DNA of 54,884 nucleotides from Verrucomicrobiota bacterium (GCA_003218475.1 QHNR01000071.1:1-54884), one strand, 5' to 3'. Shown: positions 8,708 to 18,093, counted from the first letter of the stretch. Notes: generated from the letters alone by a model not told the origin. A program made the numbers and translations.

Positions 8708-9343
8708 ATGAAAAAATCTTTTGCCTTTACTCTCATCAGCGCTCTAGCCCTCTGCGTTTCACAGGTGTGCCAGGGGGAAGCGAAGAAAAACACCAATGAA
8801 GCAAACAGGCTGGCGCGCGAAGGCGCGGAGGCCGCGAAGAACGAGGACTGGGACAAAGCCGTTGAACTGCTTCGTAAAGCCACGTCTATGGACCACAAAT
8901 ATTCAGACGAGCTCTCCGCTGTTTATCAACGACGCGGATACGCCGCCGCGAGTAACCAGCAATTCCAGGAAGCCATCAACGATTACAGCGAAGCGGCCAA
9001 GCTGACTTCGCAAGATGTGCGCGTTTACGAACAGCGCGCGGCGGTAGAAATGAAGATCCAAGATTACGATAAAGCGCTCGCCGATTACGCCGAAGTCATC
9101 AAACTTAAGCCCAATGAAGTGCGATATCTTAATTATCGCGCTTATATTTACGAGTTAAAGAACGACTCGAAGAACTCGCTGGCGGATACCGAGAAAGTTT
9201 TGAAGCAGGATCCTAACAATCAGGAGGCAAAAGCGCGGAAGCAGCGTATAGAGCAGAAGATAGCTGAAAACACTCCTCTGACTCCTCCGCCGGGAGCTGT
9301 CACTTCGCCTAAAACTTCACCACCAGGTAAAAAGAAACCCTGA
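8708..9343 (+). CDS. Exported TPR-repeat protein
   Basis: 211 residues. A signal peptide is visible (MKKSFAFTLISALALCVSQV, cleavage probably after CQG or nearby). Then come about four tetratricopeptide units: EANRLAREGAEAAKNEDWDKAVE, SAVYQRRGYAAASNQQFQEAI, VRVYEQRAAVEMKIQDYDKAL and VRYLNYRAYIYELKNDSKNSL. A basic, Pro-rich tail follows. TPRs mediate protein contacts; the partner cannot be told from context. It is convergent with infC. Confidence 0.85.
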   Translation: MKKSFAFTLISALALCVSQVCQGEAKKNTNEANRLAREGAEAAKNEDWDKAVELLRKATSMDHKYSDELSAVYQRRGYAAASNQQFQEAINDYSEAAKLTSQDVRVYEQRAAVEMKIQDYDKALADYAEVIKLKPNEVRYLNYRAYIYELKNDSKNSLADTEKVLKQDPNNQEAKARKQRIEQKIAENTPLTPPPGAVTSPKTSPPGKKKP

Positions 9344-9359
9344 GTTTGAGCTTCTGCGC

Positions 9360-9947
9360 TCAGGTGGCCACTGGTTCGCTGGCTTCCTCGCTTTGCTCAG
9401 GCTCCGTAGGCTCCACAGTGAATTTTCGTTTCCGGCGGTTTGCCGGGAGAGGCGCAAGGGTCATGGTGATATTGCGACCGGTAATTTTCGGGTCCATCTC
9501 TACTTGCGACATGCCGGAAAGATCATCGCGCACTTTCTCTACGAGTTGCATCCCAAATTCCTGATGCGCCATTTCGCGGCCGCGAAATTGCAGCTGCACA
9601 CGCACCTTGTTTCCACGATCAAGGAACTCTTCACCGTGCCGGATTTTGGTTAGATAATCATGTTCGTCGATGTTAACGCGAAACTTGATTTCCTTCAGTT
9701 TTGAGCTCGCCGGCTTTTTGTCCTTGGTGTGTTTGGAAATGTCATATCGGAACTTTCCAAAATCGATGATCTTGCATACCGGTGGGTTGGCGGTAGGCGC
9801 GACTTCGACCAGGTCGAGCCCAAGAGTTTGAGCTCTACGCAAGGCGTCGTTCAATTTCATAACGCCGAGCTGTTCGCCGTTGGATCCCAGAATGACCCGG
9901 ACTTCGCGGGCGCGAATCCGACCGTTTACACGAATTTGTGGTTGCAG
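9360..9947 (-). CDS. infC: Translation initiation factor IF-3, probable non-AUG start
   Basis: IF-3 binds the 30S subunit and checks initiator tRNA and start codon. The N-terminal domain motif RVNGRIRAREVRVI and GVMKLNDALRRAQ are complete only if translation starts upstream of ATG 9860. In that frame a stop (TGA at 9956-9954) is followed by TCT AAT CTG CAA CCA CAA ATT CGT, with no ATG, GTG or TTG. An AGGAG lies 11 bases before the CTG (9947), so CTG 9947 or ATT 9935 is the likely start. Non-canonical infC starts are well known and serve autoregulation by IF-3 itself. C-terminal domain: FRVNIDEHDYLTKI and VQLQFRGREMAHQE. rpmI and rplT do not follow; a TPR gene is convergent. Confidence 0.93.
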   Translation of the reverse strand: MQPQIRVNGRIRAREVRVILGSNGEQLGVMKLNDALRRAQTLGLDLVEVAPTANPPVCKIIDFGKFRYDISKHTKDKKPASSKLKEIKFRVNIDEHDYLTKIRHGEEFLDRGNKVRVQLQFRGREMAHQEFGMQLVEKVRDDLSGMSQVEMDPKITGRNITMTLAPLPANRRKRKFTVEPTEPEQSEEASEPVAT

Positions 9948-10183
9948 ATTAGATCAAGCTCCTGACCGGTGAAACGGGAGTGCGCCGCGCCACCGTATTT
10001 CCATCTATCGCAATTCCCAGCGTTAGCATTCGCACACGCCGGGGCACTCTTGCTTCGCCACGGATGCGATCCACCGCGACGAAGTGCTTGCATTAATAAT
10101 CGCAAGCCGAAGGGAAGTTGTAGGCAACAATCCCGCACTGGCAAGGCCAAACTCGTGACAATCAAGTGCCGATCTTCCGACGA

Positions 10184-10843
10184 TCATTTTGCAGGCGGGT
10201 CACCAAAATGCGCCTTGTACGCTGCGTATACAGCTGCGTCATCGAGCATTGAATCAATTGTAGCCGTTAACGGCTCGAGTTTGATGACTCCTGAAAAAAC
10301 GGCCCGATCGCCGATCTCGGTATCGATAACGAACGCCGGACGCTGCGTGATCTGAAGCGCATAGAATTCGACAGTCGACGCGCGAACGCGCTGTTCGATT
10401 TCCGCCGATCTCGCCCGCTCGAGCAATTTTCTGGTGTCGATTCCGCCTACTCCAGCGCCCGTATCAGCGGCAACGTTCCAATCGCCGATTTCCTTGCCTT
10501 CGCGCAGCGCAGCACGAGCCAGTGTGAGGCGAACCCGATCGTCGGTAAAACCAAAGTCCTTAGCCGCCTCGGCCACGCAATTCGGTGCGAGCCACTCCGG
10601 CAAACTGGGGTCGTACCATTCGGTTTTGAGCATGAACGGCGAACGCATCATCATTCCGCTCCGCCGATAAAACCATTGCTCCTGCTCGCGCGAGGTCGGC
10701 AATCCACTGGGATCCATCAACGCGATTTTCCACTGAAATGTGACTCGGCCTTCATATCGCTTTTTTAGTTCTGCCCATGTCGGCTCAGACCAAAAACACC
10801 AGGATGAAACGACATCTAGATAATCAGTGACAGTGATGGGCAT
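10184..10843 (-). CDS. DsbA-family (FrnE/HCCA-isomerase-like) thioredoxin-fold protein
   Basis: 219 residues, cytoplasmic by lack of a signal peptide. The opening PITVTDYLDVVSSWCFWSEP matches the first strand and active-site helix of the DsbA-like thioredoxin domain, the family including FrnE and 2-hydroxychromene-2-carboxylate isomerase. The site reads C-F-W-S, so only one of the two redox cysteines is present, suggesting a glutathione-S-transferase-like or isomerase role rather than disulfide formation. The conserved cis-Pro region is ITQRPAFVIDTE. The substrate is unknown. The 236-base gap between it and infC shows no convincing gene. Confidence 0.75.
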   Translation of the reverse strand: MPITVTDYLDVVSSWCFWSEPTWAELKKRYEGRVTFQWKIALMDPSGLPTSREQEQWFYRRSGMMMRSPFMLKTEWYDPSLPEWLAPNCVAEAAKDFGFTDDRVRLTLARAALREGKEIGDWNVAADTGAGVGGIDTRKLLERARSAEIEQRVRASTVEFYALQITQRPAFVIDTEIGDRAVFSGVIKLEPLTATIDSMLDDAAVYAAYKAHFGDPPAK

Positions 10844-10867
10844 GGTCTGGATTGGACGTTTTGGGAG

Positions 10868-10965
10868 TTGGGCGTCGGACGATGGGCGTTTGCTGTATTG
10901 TAAACTAACTTTCGACGCTCAACGCTCAACGTTCAACGCCCAACGCTCAATGATCCGAGTGCAGC
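10868..10965. repeat. Intergenic heptamer-type repeat (GCTCAACGCTCAACG)
   Basis: CGACGCTCAACGCTCAACGT followed by CAACGCCCAACGCTCAA, preceded by the reverse-oriented GTTGGGCGTCGGACG. It is the same motif type as the CCAACGT array inside uvrB. It fills the gap between the DsbA-like and rhomboid genes. Confidence 0.7.
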
Positions 10966-10978
10966 TGAAATAGACATT

Positions 10979-11983
10979 GTGAATCTCAATCATATTTTTC
11001 TTTTTCTTGCGGTGATTTCATCGCTGCTGGTGTTGGCTCGGGCATGGCGCCCAAGTTCGCCGTACGGTGGCTGGCGTATCGCCGCACTCACCGTCTTCGC
11101 CATTACGTGCATTGCCTGGCTTCTTTGGCGTGGAGCCGCCGGATACATCGGTGGCAGCGCGTGGTTTGTTCTGCTCTTTCTTCCGGCAATTGGGTTACGC
11201 AAGATGACCGAGCTCGCCGCCCAGAGAAATTACAGATCGGCCAGAAAACTCGGGGCTGCTCTTCAAATTTTGCATCCCAGCACTGAATTGCGTGACCAGG
11301 TCCAACTGCTGCGCCAGCTGGAATCTCAGGTAAACCATTCAGCTGGATTCCGTTCAGTTCCACTCGGGTACGAAACGGCGCGTCGCATGCGTCATAATCA
11401 ACTCCGAAGTGCCCCTGCTGTTCTGATCTTCATTGTCCTCAATGTGGTTGCGTTCCTCTTCGAGATGTCGGTTGGCGATTCGAACGACCCGGAAGTTCTG
11501 CATCGGATCGGCGCGCTCGAGCCCTACTCGGTCGTAGGGCAGCACGAATACTGGCGTTTTGTCACTGCGCTATTCTTGCACGGAGGTTTGCTGCATCTGG
11601 GTTTCAATGTTTTCGCGCTCTATGTTCTTGGCCCACCACTTGAACGATCCATCGGCACAATGCGATTCGTCGCGTGTTATTTGATTTCAGGAATTGCATC
11701 CGGCGCGGGCGTTGTCGGTCTAACTTTGGTCGCTCTGACACGGCCGGCTCAGCTGATCGGTGCATCGGGCTCGATCATGGGCATCGTTGGCGCGTGGGCG
11801 GGTTTTTTATTGCGACACCGCCACGCGCTGCATGCGAAACAAAGATTGGCAAATGTGGCGGTGATCGTTGCGATCCAAATCGCGTTCGATCTTTCGACCC
11901 CGCAGGTCAGCATGGCCGCGCATATCTGCGGATTGATCGCCGGATTCATCCTCGGGTTAATTCTCGCTCCTCGAGCGGTGTAG
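10979..11983 (+). CDS. Rhomboid-family intramembrane serine protease
   Basis: 334 residues. Two N-terminal hydrophobic segments (about 5-17 and 30-78) precede a soluble stretch of about 60 residues, then a six-helix rhomboid core from about residue 145. Core motifs: HEYWRFVTALFLHGGLLHLGFN (WR motif region and HxxxH-like loop), the catalytic serine in LIGASGSIMGIVGAW and the catalytic histidine in MAAHICGLIAGFILG. Start is GTG 10979 (MNLNHIFLF), which begins the first membrane segment. Substrate unknown. Confidence 0.9.
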   Translation: MNLNHIFLFLAVISSLLVLARAWRPSSPYGGWRIAALTVFAITCIAWLLWRGAAGYIGGSAWFVLLFLPAIGLRKMTELAAQRNYRSARKLGAALQILHPSTELRDQVQLLRQLESQVNHSAGFRSVPLGYETARRMRHNQLRSAPAVLIFIVLNVVAFLFEMSVGDSNDPEVLHRIGALEPYSVVGQHEYWRFVTALFLHGGLLHLGFNVFALYVLGPPLERSIGTMRFVACYLISGIASGAGVVGLTLVALTRPAQLIGASGSIMGIVGAWAGFLLRHRHALHAKQRLANVAVIVAIQIAFDLSTPQVSMAAHICGLIAGFILGLILAPRAV

Positions 11984-12058
11984 CCACACGCCTGTGGCGC
12001 GTTATCCCATGCGATCCTGGTTTGTTAATCAAACGGGCCGCAATGCCGCGGCCACACG
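11982..12058. repeat. GTAGCCACACGCC...GGCCACAC palindromic element
   Basis: TGTAGCCACACGCCTGTGGCGCG at the left and GCCGCGGCCACACG at the right give inverted ends after the rhomboid stop codon. The remainder of the gap to 12214 holds another repeat (12150-12200) with TCCGCCAGATACGGCGCGGC, related to the copies inside rho and nadE. Confidence 0.65.
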
Positions 12059-12213
12059 AAAACTTGCCGGATCCAATTTTCTTGATTAGCTGCCGCTCTG
12101 TTCTTCTGCCGTGTTAGCATCAGAACGCTTTAAATTTATATTGGCTAGTTTGCCTCGCATCCGCCTCCGCCAGATACGGCGCGGCGAGCGGTGAGGCTGC
12201 TACAGGAATTCGC

Positions 12214-14769
12214 ATGCCGACTTTTCAAACTTACAATGTGACTCCCATCCTGCCGGCTGCGCTGGAGCCGCTGCGGGAAATGAGTTTTAATCTTTGGTGG
12301 ACGTGGGAACCGGCCGCGCGCCGCTTGTTCAGGCATCTCGATCCCGAGCTGTGGGGCCGCACCAATCACAACCCCGTGCGCATGCTGCAGCTTTCGCGGC
12401 AATCCCGGCTGGAAGAGCTGGCGCAAGACAAAAATTTTGTGCGCGAGCTCAAGCAGGTTTTTGAGGAGTTCGAGAAGTATCTCGGACGACACGATACCTA
12501 TGGAAAAACCGGAGCCGGCAGCGCGATCAAGAATCCCATTGCCTATTTTTCCGCTGAATTCGGTTTTCACGAATCGATCCCGAACTACTCCGGTGGCTTG
12601 GGCATCCTCGCGGGCGACCACTGCAAGTCAGCCAGCGATCTTGATCTGAACTTCGTTGCGATCGGTCTCCTCTATCGACACGGCTATTTCCGGCAGCAGA
12701 TCGATAAGGATGGCGTTCAGCAAGCGATTAACCTTAATCAGAACTTCTATCACCTGCCGATCCGAGAAGTTCGCCGGGGCGAGACGAAGTTTGTTATCTC
12801 GGTGCGGATTTTGGACCGGGAAGTTTTTGCCAGGGTTTGGGAATTGCGCGTCGGACGGGTAAACGTCTACCTCCTCGATACCGATATTCCGGAAAACAAA
12901 GCCGAGGATCGATTGATTACTGCCGAGCTTTACGGCGGCGATCTTGAGATGCGCATGCGTCAGGAGATCATGCTCGGGATTGGCGGAGTGAAAGCGCTCA
13001 CTGCGCTCGGAATTCAGCCGGACGTGTTTCACATGAACGAAGGGCATTCGGCGTTCCTGGCGCTCGAGCGCATTCGTCTCAATGTCGTGGAAAAGAAGCT
13101 CAATTTTTATTCGGCACTTCAGGTCGTAGCTGCGGCTAATGTTTTCACCACGCACACTCCAGTTCCCGCAGGCAATGATTCGTTCCCGCGCGAGATGATG
13201 CAAAAGTATTTCGGCAATTTCGCCAAGGAACTAAACATTCCGTTCGAAGAGCTGTTCTCATTCGGCCACACACGCCTCAATCCAGACGATCCGTTCAGCA
13301 TGACCATCCTCGCCCTGCGTCTCAGCCGGCACGCGAACGGTGTGAGTAAATTGCACGGTGAAGTTACTCGGTCGCTTTGGAAAGACGTCTGGGCCAGCGT
13401 TCCAGTCCAGGAAGTGCCGATTACCAGTATCACAAACGGCGTTCATACCAAGACGTGGATGGCGCCCGAATTTGCGGCGCTTTATGGCAGGCACCTCGGC
13501 GACTGGGAGGAACACCTCACCGAACCGGAATTTTGGCGTGGCGTCATTGATATTCACGACGCGCAACTTTGGGAGACACATCAACAACTCAAACGCCGCT
13601 TGATTGACTTCGTTCGCGATCGGGAGCGACAGCGCCGTGAACGATTAGGCGAGTCCCCTGAGTCTATTCGCAACGTCAATCGCATTCTTGACCCAGAAAT
13701 TTTGACGATCGGTTTTGCGCGCCGCTTCGCCACTTACAAGCGCGCCACACTTTTGTTCAGCGACAAGGAACGATTGAAGCGATTGGTGAACGATCCCACG
13801 CGCCCGGTGCAATTCATCTTCGCAGGCAAAGCGCATCCGCGCGACGAAGCCGGCAAGGCGTTCATCCAGGAAGTTTACAGATTCAGTCGCGAGCCTGGCT
13901 TGGAAAATCGCGTCGTCTTTCTTGAGGACTATGACAGTTACATCGCCCGCCGCCTGGTGCAGGGAGTCGATCTATGGTTGAACCACCCGCTGCGTCCGTT
14001 GGAAGCAAGCGGCACGAGCGGAATGAAATCGGCGCCCAACGGCGGAATTAACCTGAGCGTGCTCGATGGCTGGTGGCGGGAAGGCTACAACGGTAGCAAT
14101 GGATGGGCCATTGGCGCTGAGATCGATGACGGCAGCGCGGAATTTCAAAAGCAAGTGGACGCCAGCAGTCTTTACCAATTGCTCGAGAATCAGATCGTTC
14201 CCCTTTATTACGCGAAACCGGACGGCAAGCTTCCGCTCGCCTGGTTGCAGTTGATGCGCGAATCGATTCGCAGCGTCACGCCGGTGTTCAACACGCAACG
14301 AATGGTAAAGGAACATACCGAGCAACTCTATATTCCGGCAGCCCAGGCGTACCAGAATTTTTCCCGCGACGGTTGCGGCGCCGCATCGCAATTAAGCCAG
14401 TGGAAAACGCAGATGCGAAAGGATTGGCCGCAAGTGCAGATTTCCGACGTCCAGGTAACCAACAAAGATCGGCAAACTGTTTTGGTCGGCGAATCGCTGC
14501 AGATCACTGCGCGCGTACACCTCGGCGCAGTCGATCCACGACATGTGCGGGTCGAGGCGTATCACGGCGAAGTGGACGATGGCGACATCCGGAATCCCAC
14601 GGCCACCGTGTTAAATCAAGGCATCAAGGCCGATGGCGACGGCACCTACGTTTACGAGGGCAGCGTTCCGGCGACCGAAAGCGGCACCTATGGTTTCAGC
14701 GTCCGCGTCGTGCCCACACATCCGTGCCTGATGCAAGCGCACGAGTTGCGCCTTATCACCTGGTCGTGA
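12214..14769 (+). CDS. glgP: Alpha-glucan (glycogen) phosphorylase, GT35
   Basis: Releases glucose 1-phosphate from glycogen-like glucans using pyridoxal phosphate. 851 residues, matching the bacterial short type (TIGR02094) with the N-terminal DUF3417-like opening LPAALEPLREMSFNLWWTWEP. Motifs: FSAEFGFHESIPNYSGGLGILAGDH, VFHMNEGHSAFLALE, ITNGVHTKTWMAPE, GFARRFATYKRATLLF, and the PLP lysine in EASGTSGMKSAPNGG at about residue 605. An Ig-like C-terminal extension (from about 740) holds the VTNKDRQTVLVGESLQI region. Start ATG 12214 gives the normal MPTFQTYNVTPILP. Monocistronic, with a terminator behind it. Confidence 0.96.
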   Translation: MPTFQTYNVTPILPAALEPLREMSFNLWWTWEPAARRLFRHLDPELWGRTNHNPVRMLQLSRQSRLEELAQDKNFVRELKQVFEEFEKYLGRHDTYGKTGAGSAIKNPIAYFSAEFGFHESIPNYSGGLGILAGDHCKSASDLDLNFVAIGLLYRHGYFRQQIDKDGVQQAINLNQNFYHLPIREVRRGETKFVISVRILDREVFARVWELRVGRVNVYLLDTDIPENKAEDRLITAELYGGDLEMRMRQEIMLGIGGVKALTALGIQPDVFHMNEGHSAFLALERIRLNVVEKKLNFYSALQVVAAANVFTTHTPVPAGNDSFPREMMQKYFGNFAKELNIPFEELFSFGHTRLNPDDPFSMTILALRLSRHANGVSKLHGEVTRSLWKDVWASVPVQEVPITSITNGVHTKTWMAPEFAALYGRHLGDWEEHLTEPEFWRGVIDIHDAQLWETHQQLKRRLIDFVRDRERQRRERLGESPESIRNVNRILDPEILTIGFARRFATYKRATLLFSDKERLKRLVNDPTRPVQFIFAGKAHPRDEAGKAFIQEVYRFSREPGLENRVVFLEDYDSYIARRLVQGVDLWLNHPLRPLEASGTSGMKSAPNGGINLSVLDGWWREGYNGSNGWAIGAEIDDGSAEFQKQVDASSLYQLLENQIVPLYYAKPDGKLPLAWLQLMRESIRSVTPVFNTQRMVKEHTEQLYIPAAQAYQNFSRDGCGAASQLSQWKTQMRKDWPQVQISDVQVTNKDRQTVLVGESLQITARVHLGAVDPRHVRVEAYHGEVDDGDIRNPTATVLNQGIKADGDGTYVYEGSVPATESGTYGFSVRVVPTHPCLMQAHELRLITWS

Positions 14770-14834
14770 TTCTGTAGCCGAGCGCCTTTGGCGCGCCAGA
14801 ATAGATCACGAAACTCACTCCGGATAACGCCGCG

Positions 14835-14863
14835 GGGCCGCGACCGCTCGGCGCGGCCCTTTT
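14835..14863 (+). terminator. Rho-independent terminator after glgP
   Basis: GGGCCGCG, a nine-base loop, CGCGGCCC, then TTTT. A perfect eight-base-pair GC-rich stem followed by a short U-run about 66 bases beyond the glgP stop codon. Confidence 0.75.
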
Positions 14864-15533
14864 CCACTCCACATCAACTATCCACTATTCAAGATGAAGC
14901 ATTGGGAGATGCCTCTCACCATTCTTCTCCGTAATTTCCGGATCGAAGTTACGAAAAAAATGAAGAACCACGGATTTGAAACTCGCTCATCTCCCGACCC
15001 ACCGGCCGCGTGCCTTCACGGCTTTGGCCTCCTGTCTCGCCGATGCCGCCGACTCGGTTCACGGATAACACCGATTCAAAAACAGAAACGCCTTGTTCGC
15101 CACGGCAAACGCCGTATAAATTCGGGCGCCGGAATTTATCCCGGTGTATCAGCATGCGCGTCTCCGTGATTTCTGTGTCCTCTGTGGTGAAATAAGTCAT
15201 CGTGGAAAGTAGGTGGGGCTCCGCGGTTTCCCGCGGAGCCCTCAAGCGTTGGGGTTATCTAAAGTTCAGTTGTTATGATTTTTCTTTTGCTTGTCTTTCG
15301 GTGAATTCTCTGTTGCCGAAAGCACGGGCCTGGGGGGAACAGGGGAAACATCGCTCTAACCTTAGAACACCCGCGGTATTCTGCCAATCAGGCTGCTATG
15401 CTGATTGAGTGCCTGATTTTTGACCTAGGGCTATGGTGCGAACCGCCCCTAGGGCATTGGTTGAGTTATTAACAGGAGCGCTGTTTACGCTAGGAAGACG
15501 GCCCAGAGGGCCGTGGCTACAACCGCAACGGTC
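14864..15533. other. 670-base gap without a convincing gene; repeats and hairpins
   Basis: Contains a stretch (about 15055-15195) related to dispersed CACGGATAACACGGAT / TCTGTGTCCTCTGTGGTGAA repeats. A perfect hairpin follows at 15215-15241 (GGGCTCCGCGG, loop TTTC, CCGCGGAGCCC). At 15386-15421 is AATCAGGC...GCCTGATT followed by Ts, then CCTAGGG...CCCCTAGG, and a palindrome AGACGGCCCAGAGGGCCGTGGCTAC at about 15498-15523. Short open frames here have no recognisable protein features. Confidence 0.6.
15386..15421 (+). terminator. Terminator-like hairpin in the gap (AATCAGGC / GCCTGATT + T5)
   Basis: Eight-base stem AATCAGGC with GCCTGATT, loop of 17, then a run of five Ts overlapping the stem end. 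No + strand gene lies upstream within the gap, so if it is active it would end a small RNA or read-through from glgP. A similar hairpin lies at 18247-18269. Confidence 0.4.
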
Positions 15534-16274
15534 TTACTTAACTTGCGCTATTTTTTTGGCCGACCGTTTTTGTGATGGAGACGGCGACCACGGCTCGGAA
15601 GGCGCCAAATTTTCAGTGGCCCATTTCCGGGCAAATTGCTTGAGCTCTGCTGCATTGTCCAGGCTGAGCTTGTGCTTTATTTTTTCGCAGTGGGTCTCGA
15701 CGGTCTTTCGGCTAAGGTGAAATTGCTCAGCAATCTCTCGTGCGCTGTATGAGGCTCCGAGAAGTTGAAACACTTGGAGCTCGCGATCGGACAACAGCTC
15801 GATACCTGAACGCGAGCCGCTCGGTTTTTCGCGCAGCGTTCGCTGCACTACAGCTGCCGCGACTCTTTCGCTGAAATATAGCTCACCGGCGAGGACCTTG
15901 CGCAGAGCTCGCAACACCTCATCTGTGGCGTTCTCTTTCATGATGTAACCGAAGGCGCCGGCACGAAGCGCGCGCTCGGCGAAGATCAACTCATCATATT
16001 GTGAGAGGACGAGCACCTTGAGGCCAGGCTGCTCGACGCGCAATGATTTGACCAGATCAAGCGCGTCGCCGGCTTTCAACCGCAAATCCAACACCATAAG
16101 ATCAGGCTTGCATTGTTCGACGAGCCGTTTCGCATCCGAGGTGCTGTCGGCCACGCCGACGCAGGTGAGGTCCGGCTGGCCATCAATCAGTTGCTTCAGG
16201 GCATCGCAGAGCACCGGATGATCCTCGATTACGACGACGCGCGATTTCCTGGGAGCTTCTGCTTTCGGTGTCAT
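15534..16274 (-). CDS. NarL/LuxR-type response regulator
   Basis: 246 residues. The receiver domain has the acidic pair in VVVIEDHPV (17-18), phospho-acceptor Asp63 in LMVLDLRL, conserved Ser/Thr in VLVLSQYD and Lys in GYIMKENATDE. The C-terminal GerE helix-turn-helix (about 165-225) has LLSDRELQVFQLLG, YSAREIAEQFHLSRKTVETH and KLSLDNAAEL. A basic tail follows. Its start overlaps the stop of the upstream kinase gene by four bases, so the two form an operon and a cognate pair. Targets unknown. Confidence 0.93.
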   Translation of the reverse strand: MTPKAEAPRKSRVVVIEDHPVLCDALKQLIDGQPDLTCVGVADSTSDAKRLVEQCKPDLMVLDLRLKAGDALDLVKSLRVEQPGLKVLVLSQYDELIFAERALRAGAFGYIMKENATDEVLRALRKVLAGELYFSERVAAAVVQRTLREKPSGSRSGIELLSDRELQVFQLLGASYSAREIAEQFHLSRKTVETHCEKIKHKLSLDNAAELKQFARKWATENLAPSEPWSPSPSQKRSAKKIAQVK

Positions 16275-17977
16275 GGTATGGGCCGAACGTCGGGATCTGC
16301 TTGCAGCGGCACGCGGCAGGTGACGATCGTGCCATTAGTGGAATTTGATTGCACTTCACAGGAGCCGCCGATGCATTGCGCTCGATATTGCATGATGCGA
16401 AGACCCATTCCATCCAGGCCAGCGCTGCCATCGAACCCTTTGCCGTCATCTCGTATCGTCAGCACCATGTTTTGATGATTAAAGCCAAGATCAATCCACA
16501 CCTGACGAGCGGAGCCATGCTCCACTGCATTGTGCACCGCTTCCTGCGCGATTCGATAAAGTTGAGCGCTCACAGGCGCACTAACCGGGAGGGAGGAGGC
16601 GTCCGCTCTGACCATGCTTTCAACGTGGCAATGGTCACGAACATTCCTCGCCAGGGCCTCGAGCGCGGTTTTCAAATCTCCCACTCCGTCGGCTCCCTCG
16701 AGAGTGCGCGCGGTGAGCCTGGCGTGCCGGGCTGCTTCATTTGCAAGGCGCACAATCGCCGAGGCCTTCTCAGCTTCCACGGGGCTTGCCGTGCGCAATT
16801 TTTGCTCAAGGAGCTTGGCGCTTAAAGCGATGCCGACCAGTTCTTGTCCAACGCCGTCGTGCAAATCGTACGCAATCCGCCGTTGTTCGCGAGCACAGCT
16901 TTCAATCACCTCCCTCTCGAGACGCGCGCGCTCTGCGACCTCTTTCTCAAGCAACGCGGTCTTCTGCTGCCTCAGTTGCTCGAGTTCATTACGCTGCTCC
17001 TGGGCCTGCAACTCCGCCTCTTTTCGAGCAGTCACATCAGCGCTGACACCCAGAAGTCGCATCGGTTTTCCGTGATTGTTTACCTGTACGCGTCCGCGTG
17101 CCCTGACCCAGCGTACACTGCCGTCTGCGAGCACAATCCGAAACTCTGCCTCGTAATCCTTGCCATTTTCGATCGCATCCTTGACTGCGTTGCGAATTTG
17201 ATCGCGATCATCTACATGCCATCGGGAAACGAGATCTTCGAACGTGATCTTTCCGGAAGGAGGCAGGCCTAACTGAACGCGGCGCGTCGGACTGACCCAT
17301 ATCTCATCCTTGTTCAAATCCCATTCCCAAAGCCCGACAGCAGCCGAGTCAGCGGCTAGGTTAAGCCTCTTATCGCTTTCTTCCAGTTCACGCGCGAGCT
17401 GCACCGTTCGAGCCATTTCGTTACTCAGCTCATAACCCATCGCCACCACAATGGCCGTGTAAGCAAAGGTGAAGAAAAATGGGATTTCCAGGACGCCCCA
17501 GATCACGAGCGGCACGTGCACCGCAAAGATCGTGCTAAAAATCATGCTCCCGCCAAGAACTAAGGCGCGTCGGCGGTCGCCGCGTCGCAAAAGGGAAATT
17601 GTAGCATCGACGGAAAAGATAAGCAGCAAAACCAGACTTAGCTGACTAAGAGAGCCCCATGGATTCGGGACACCGATGGGCGCCGACACCATCTCACCCC
17701 ATAACGGGAGCTGGCGAAGGCCGGAAATTGACCAAAAATTTATACTAACAGGAAAACTGAAATTGAGGATCAATACCAGCGTTCGCACGCCGTAGATACT
17801 CCACGCCAACCATGCTCGTCCGGTATGAAGATAGCGCCGCACGAAAGCAACGAACGAGATAATGAGGACCCAGACAGGCAGATGTATCCAGCGTATCAAA
17901 AGTTTTTCTCTTCGATTTCTCACCCTCTTTTCCGAAAATTCGCGGAGCGAAGTTTGGGGGAAATCCTGAACCACCAC
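16271..17977 (-). CDS. Membrane sensor histidine kinase (PAS, HisKA_3, HATPase)
   Basis: 568 residues. Five or six hydrophobic segments fill residues 28-185 (e.g. LLIRWIHLPVWVLIISFVAF, LSLVLLLIFSVDA, IFFSTIFAVHVPLVIWGVL-like). Next come a short coiled linker, a PAS/PAC domain (about 205-320; AAVGLWEWDLNKDEIW and RLLGVSADVTARKEAE), a coiled coil (about 320-360), and the HisKA_3 dimerisation domain with His373 in AYDLHDGVGQEL. The ATPase domain has IAQEAVHNAVEHG, TIRDDGKGFD and GLDGMGLRIMQYRA. It should phosphorylate the regulator encoded next to it. The signal is unknown. Related verrucomicrobial kinases often carry more N-terminal sequence, so truncation at the front is possible. Confidence 0.9.
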   Translation of the reverse strand: MVVQDFPQTSLREFSEKRVRNRREKLLIRWIHLPVWVLIISFVAFVRRYLHTGRAWLAWSIYGVRTLVLILNFSFPVSINFWSISGLRQLPLWGEMVSAPIGVPNPWGSLSQLSLVLLLIFSVDATISLLRRGDRRRALVLGGSMIFSTIFAVHVPLVIWGVLEIPFFFTFAYTAIVVAMGYELSNEMARTVQLARELEESDKRLNLAADSAAVGLWEWDLNKDEIWVSPTRRVQLGLPPSGKITFEDLVSRWHVDDRDQIRNAVKDAIENGKDYEAEFRIVLADGSVRWVRARGRVQVNNHGKPMRLLGVSADVTARKEAELQAQEQRNELEQLRQQKTALLEKEVAERARLEREVIESCAREQRRIAYDLHDGVGQELVGIALSAKLLEQKLRTASPVEAEKASAIVRLANEAARHARLTARTLEGADGVGDLKTALEALARNVRDHCHVESMVRADASSLPVSAPVSAQLYRIAQEAVHNAVEHGSARQVWIDLGFNHQNMVLTIRDDGKGFDGSAGLDGMGLRIMQYRAQCIGGSCEVQSNSTNGTIVTCRVPLQADPDVRPIP

Positions 17978-18093
17978 GGATAGCCGAAGGTCTAATCAGG
18001 AAACCAGGAAGCCAGGAAAATTCTGGCCGTGTATTATGTGGTGACGCCGGCAACAACATGCTCGTCATCGTCGGCGTCTTGAGGGAACATCGT

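Noticed and set aside
15010-15195. 61-residue frame ending VSVISVSSVVK in the glgP downstream gap
   Set aside because: It is the translation of a dispersed TCTGTGTCCTCTGTGGTGAA-type repeat, not a gene.
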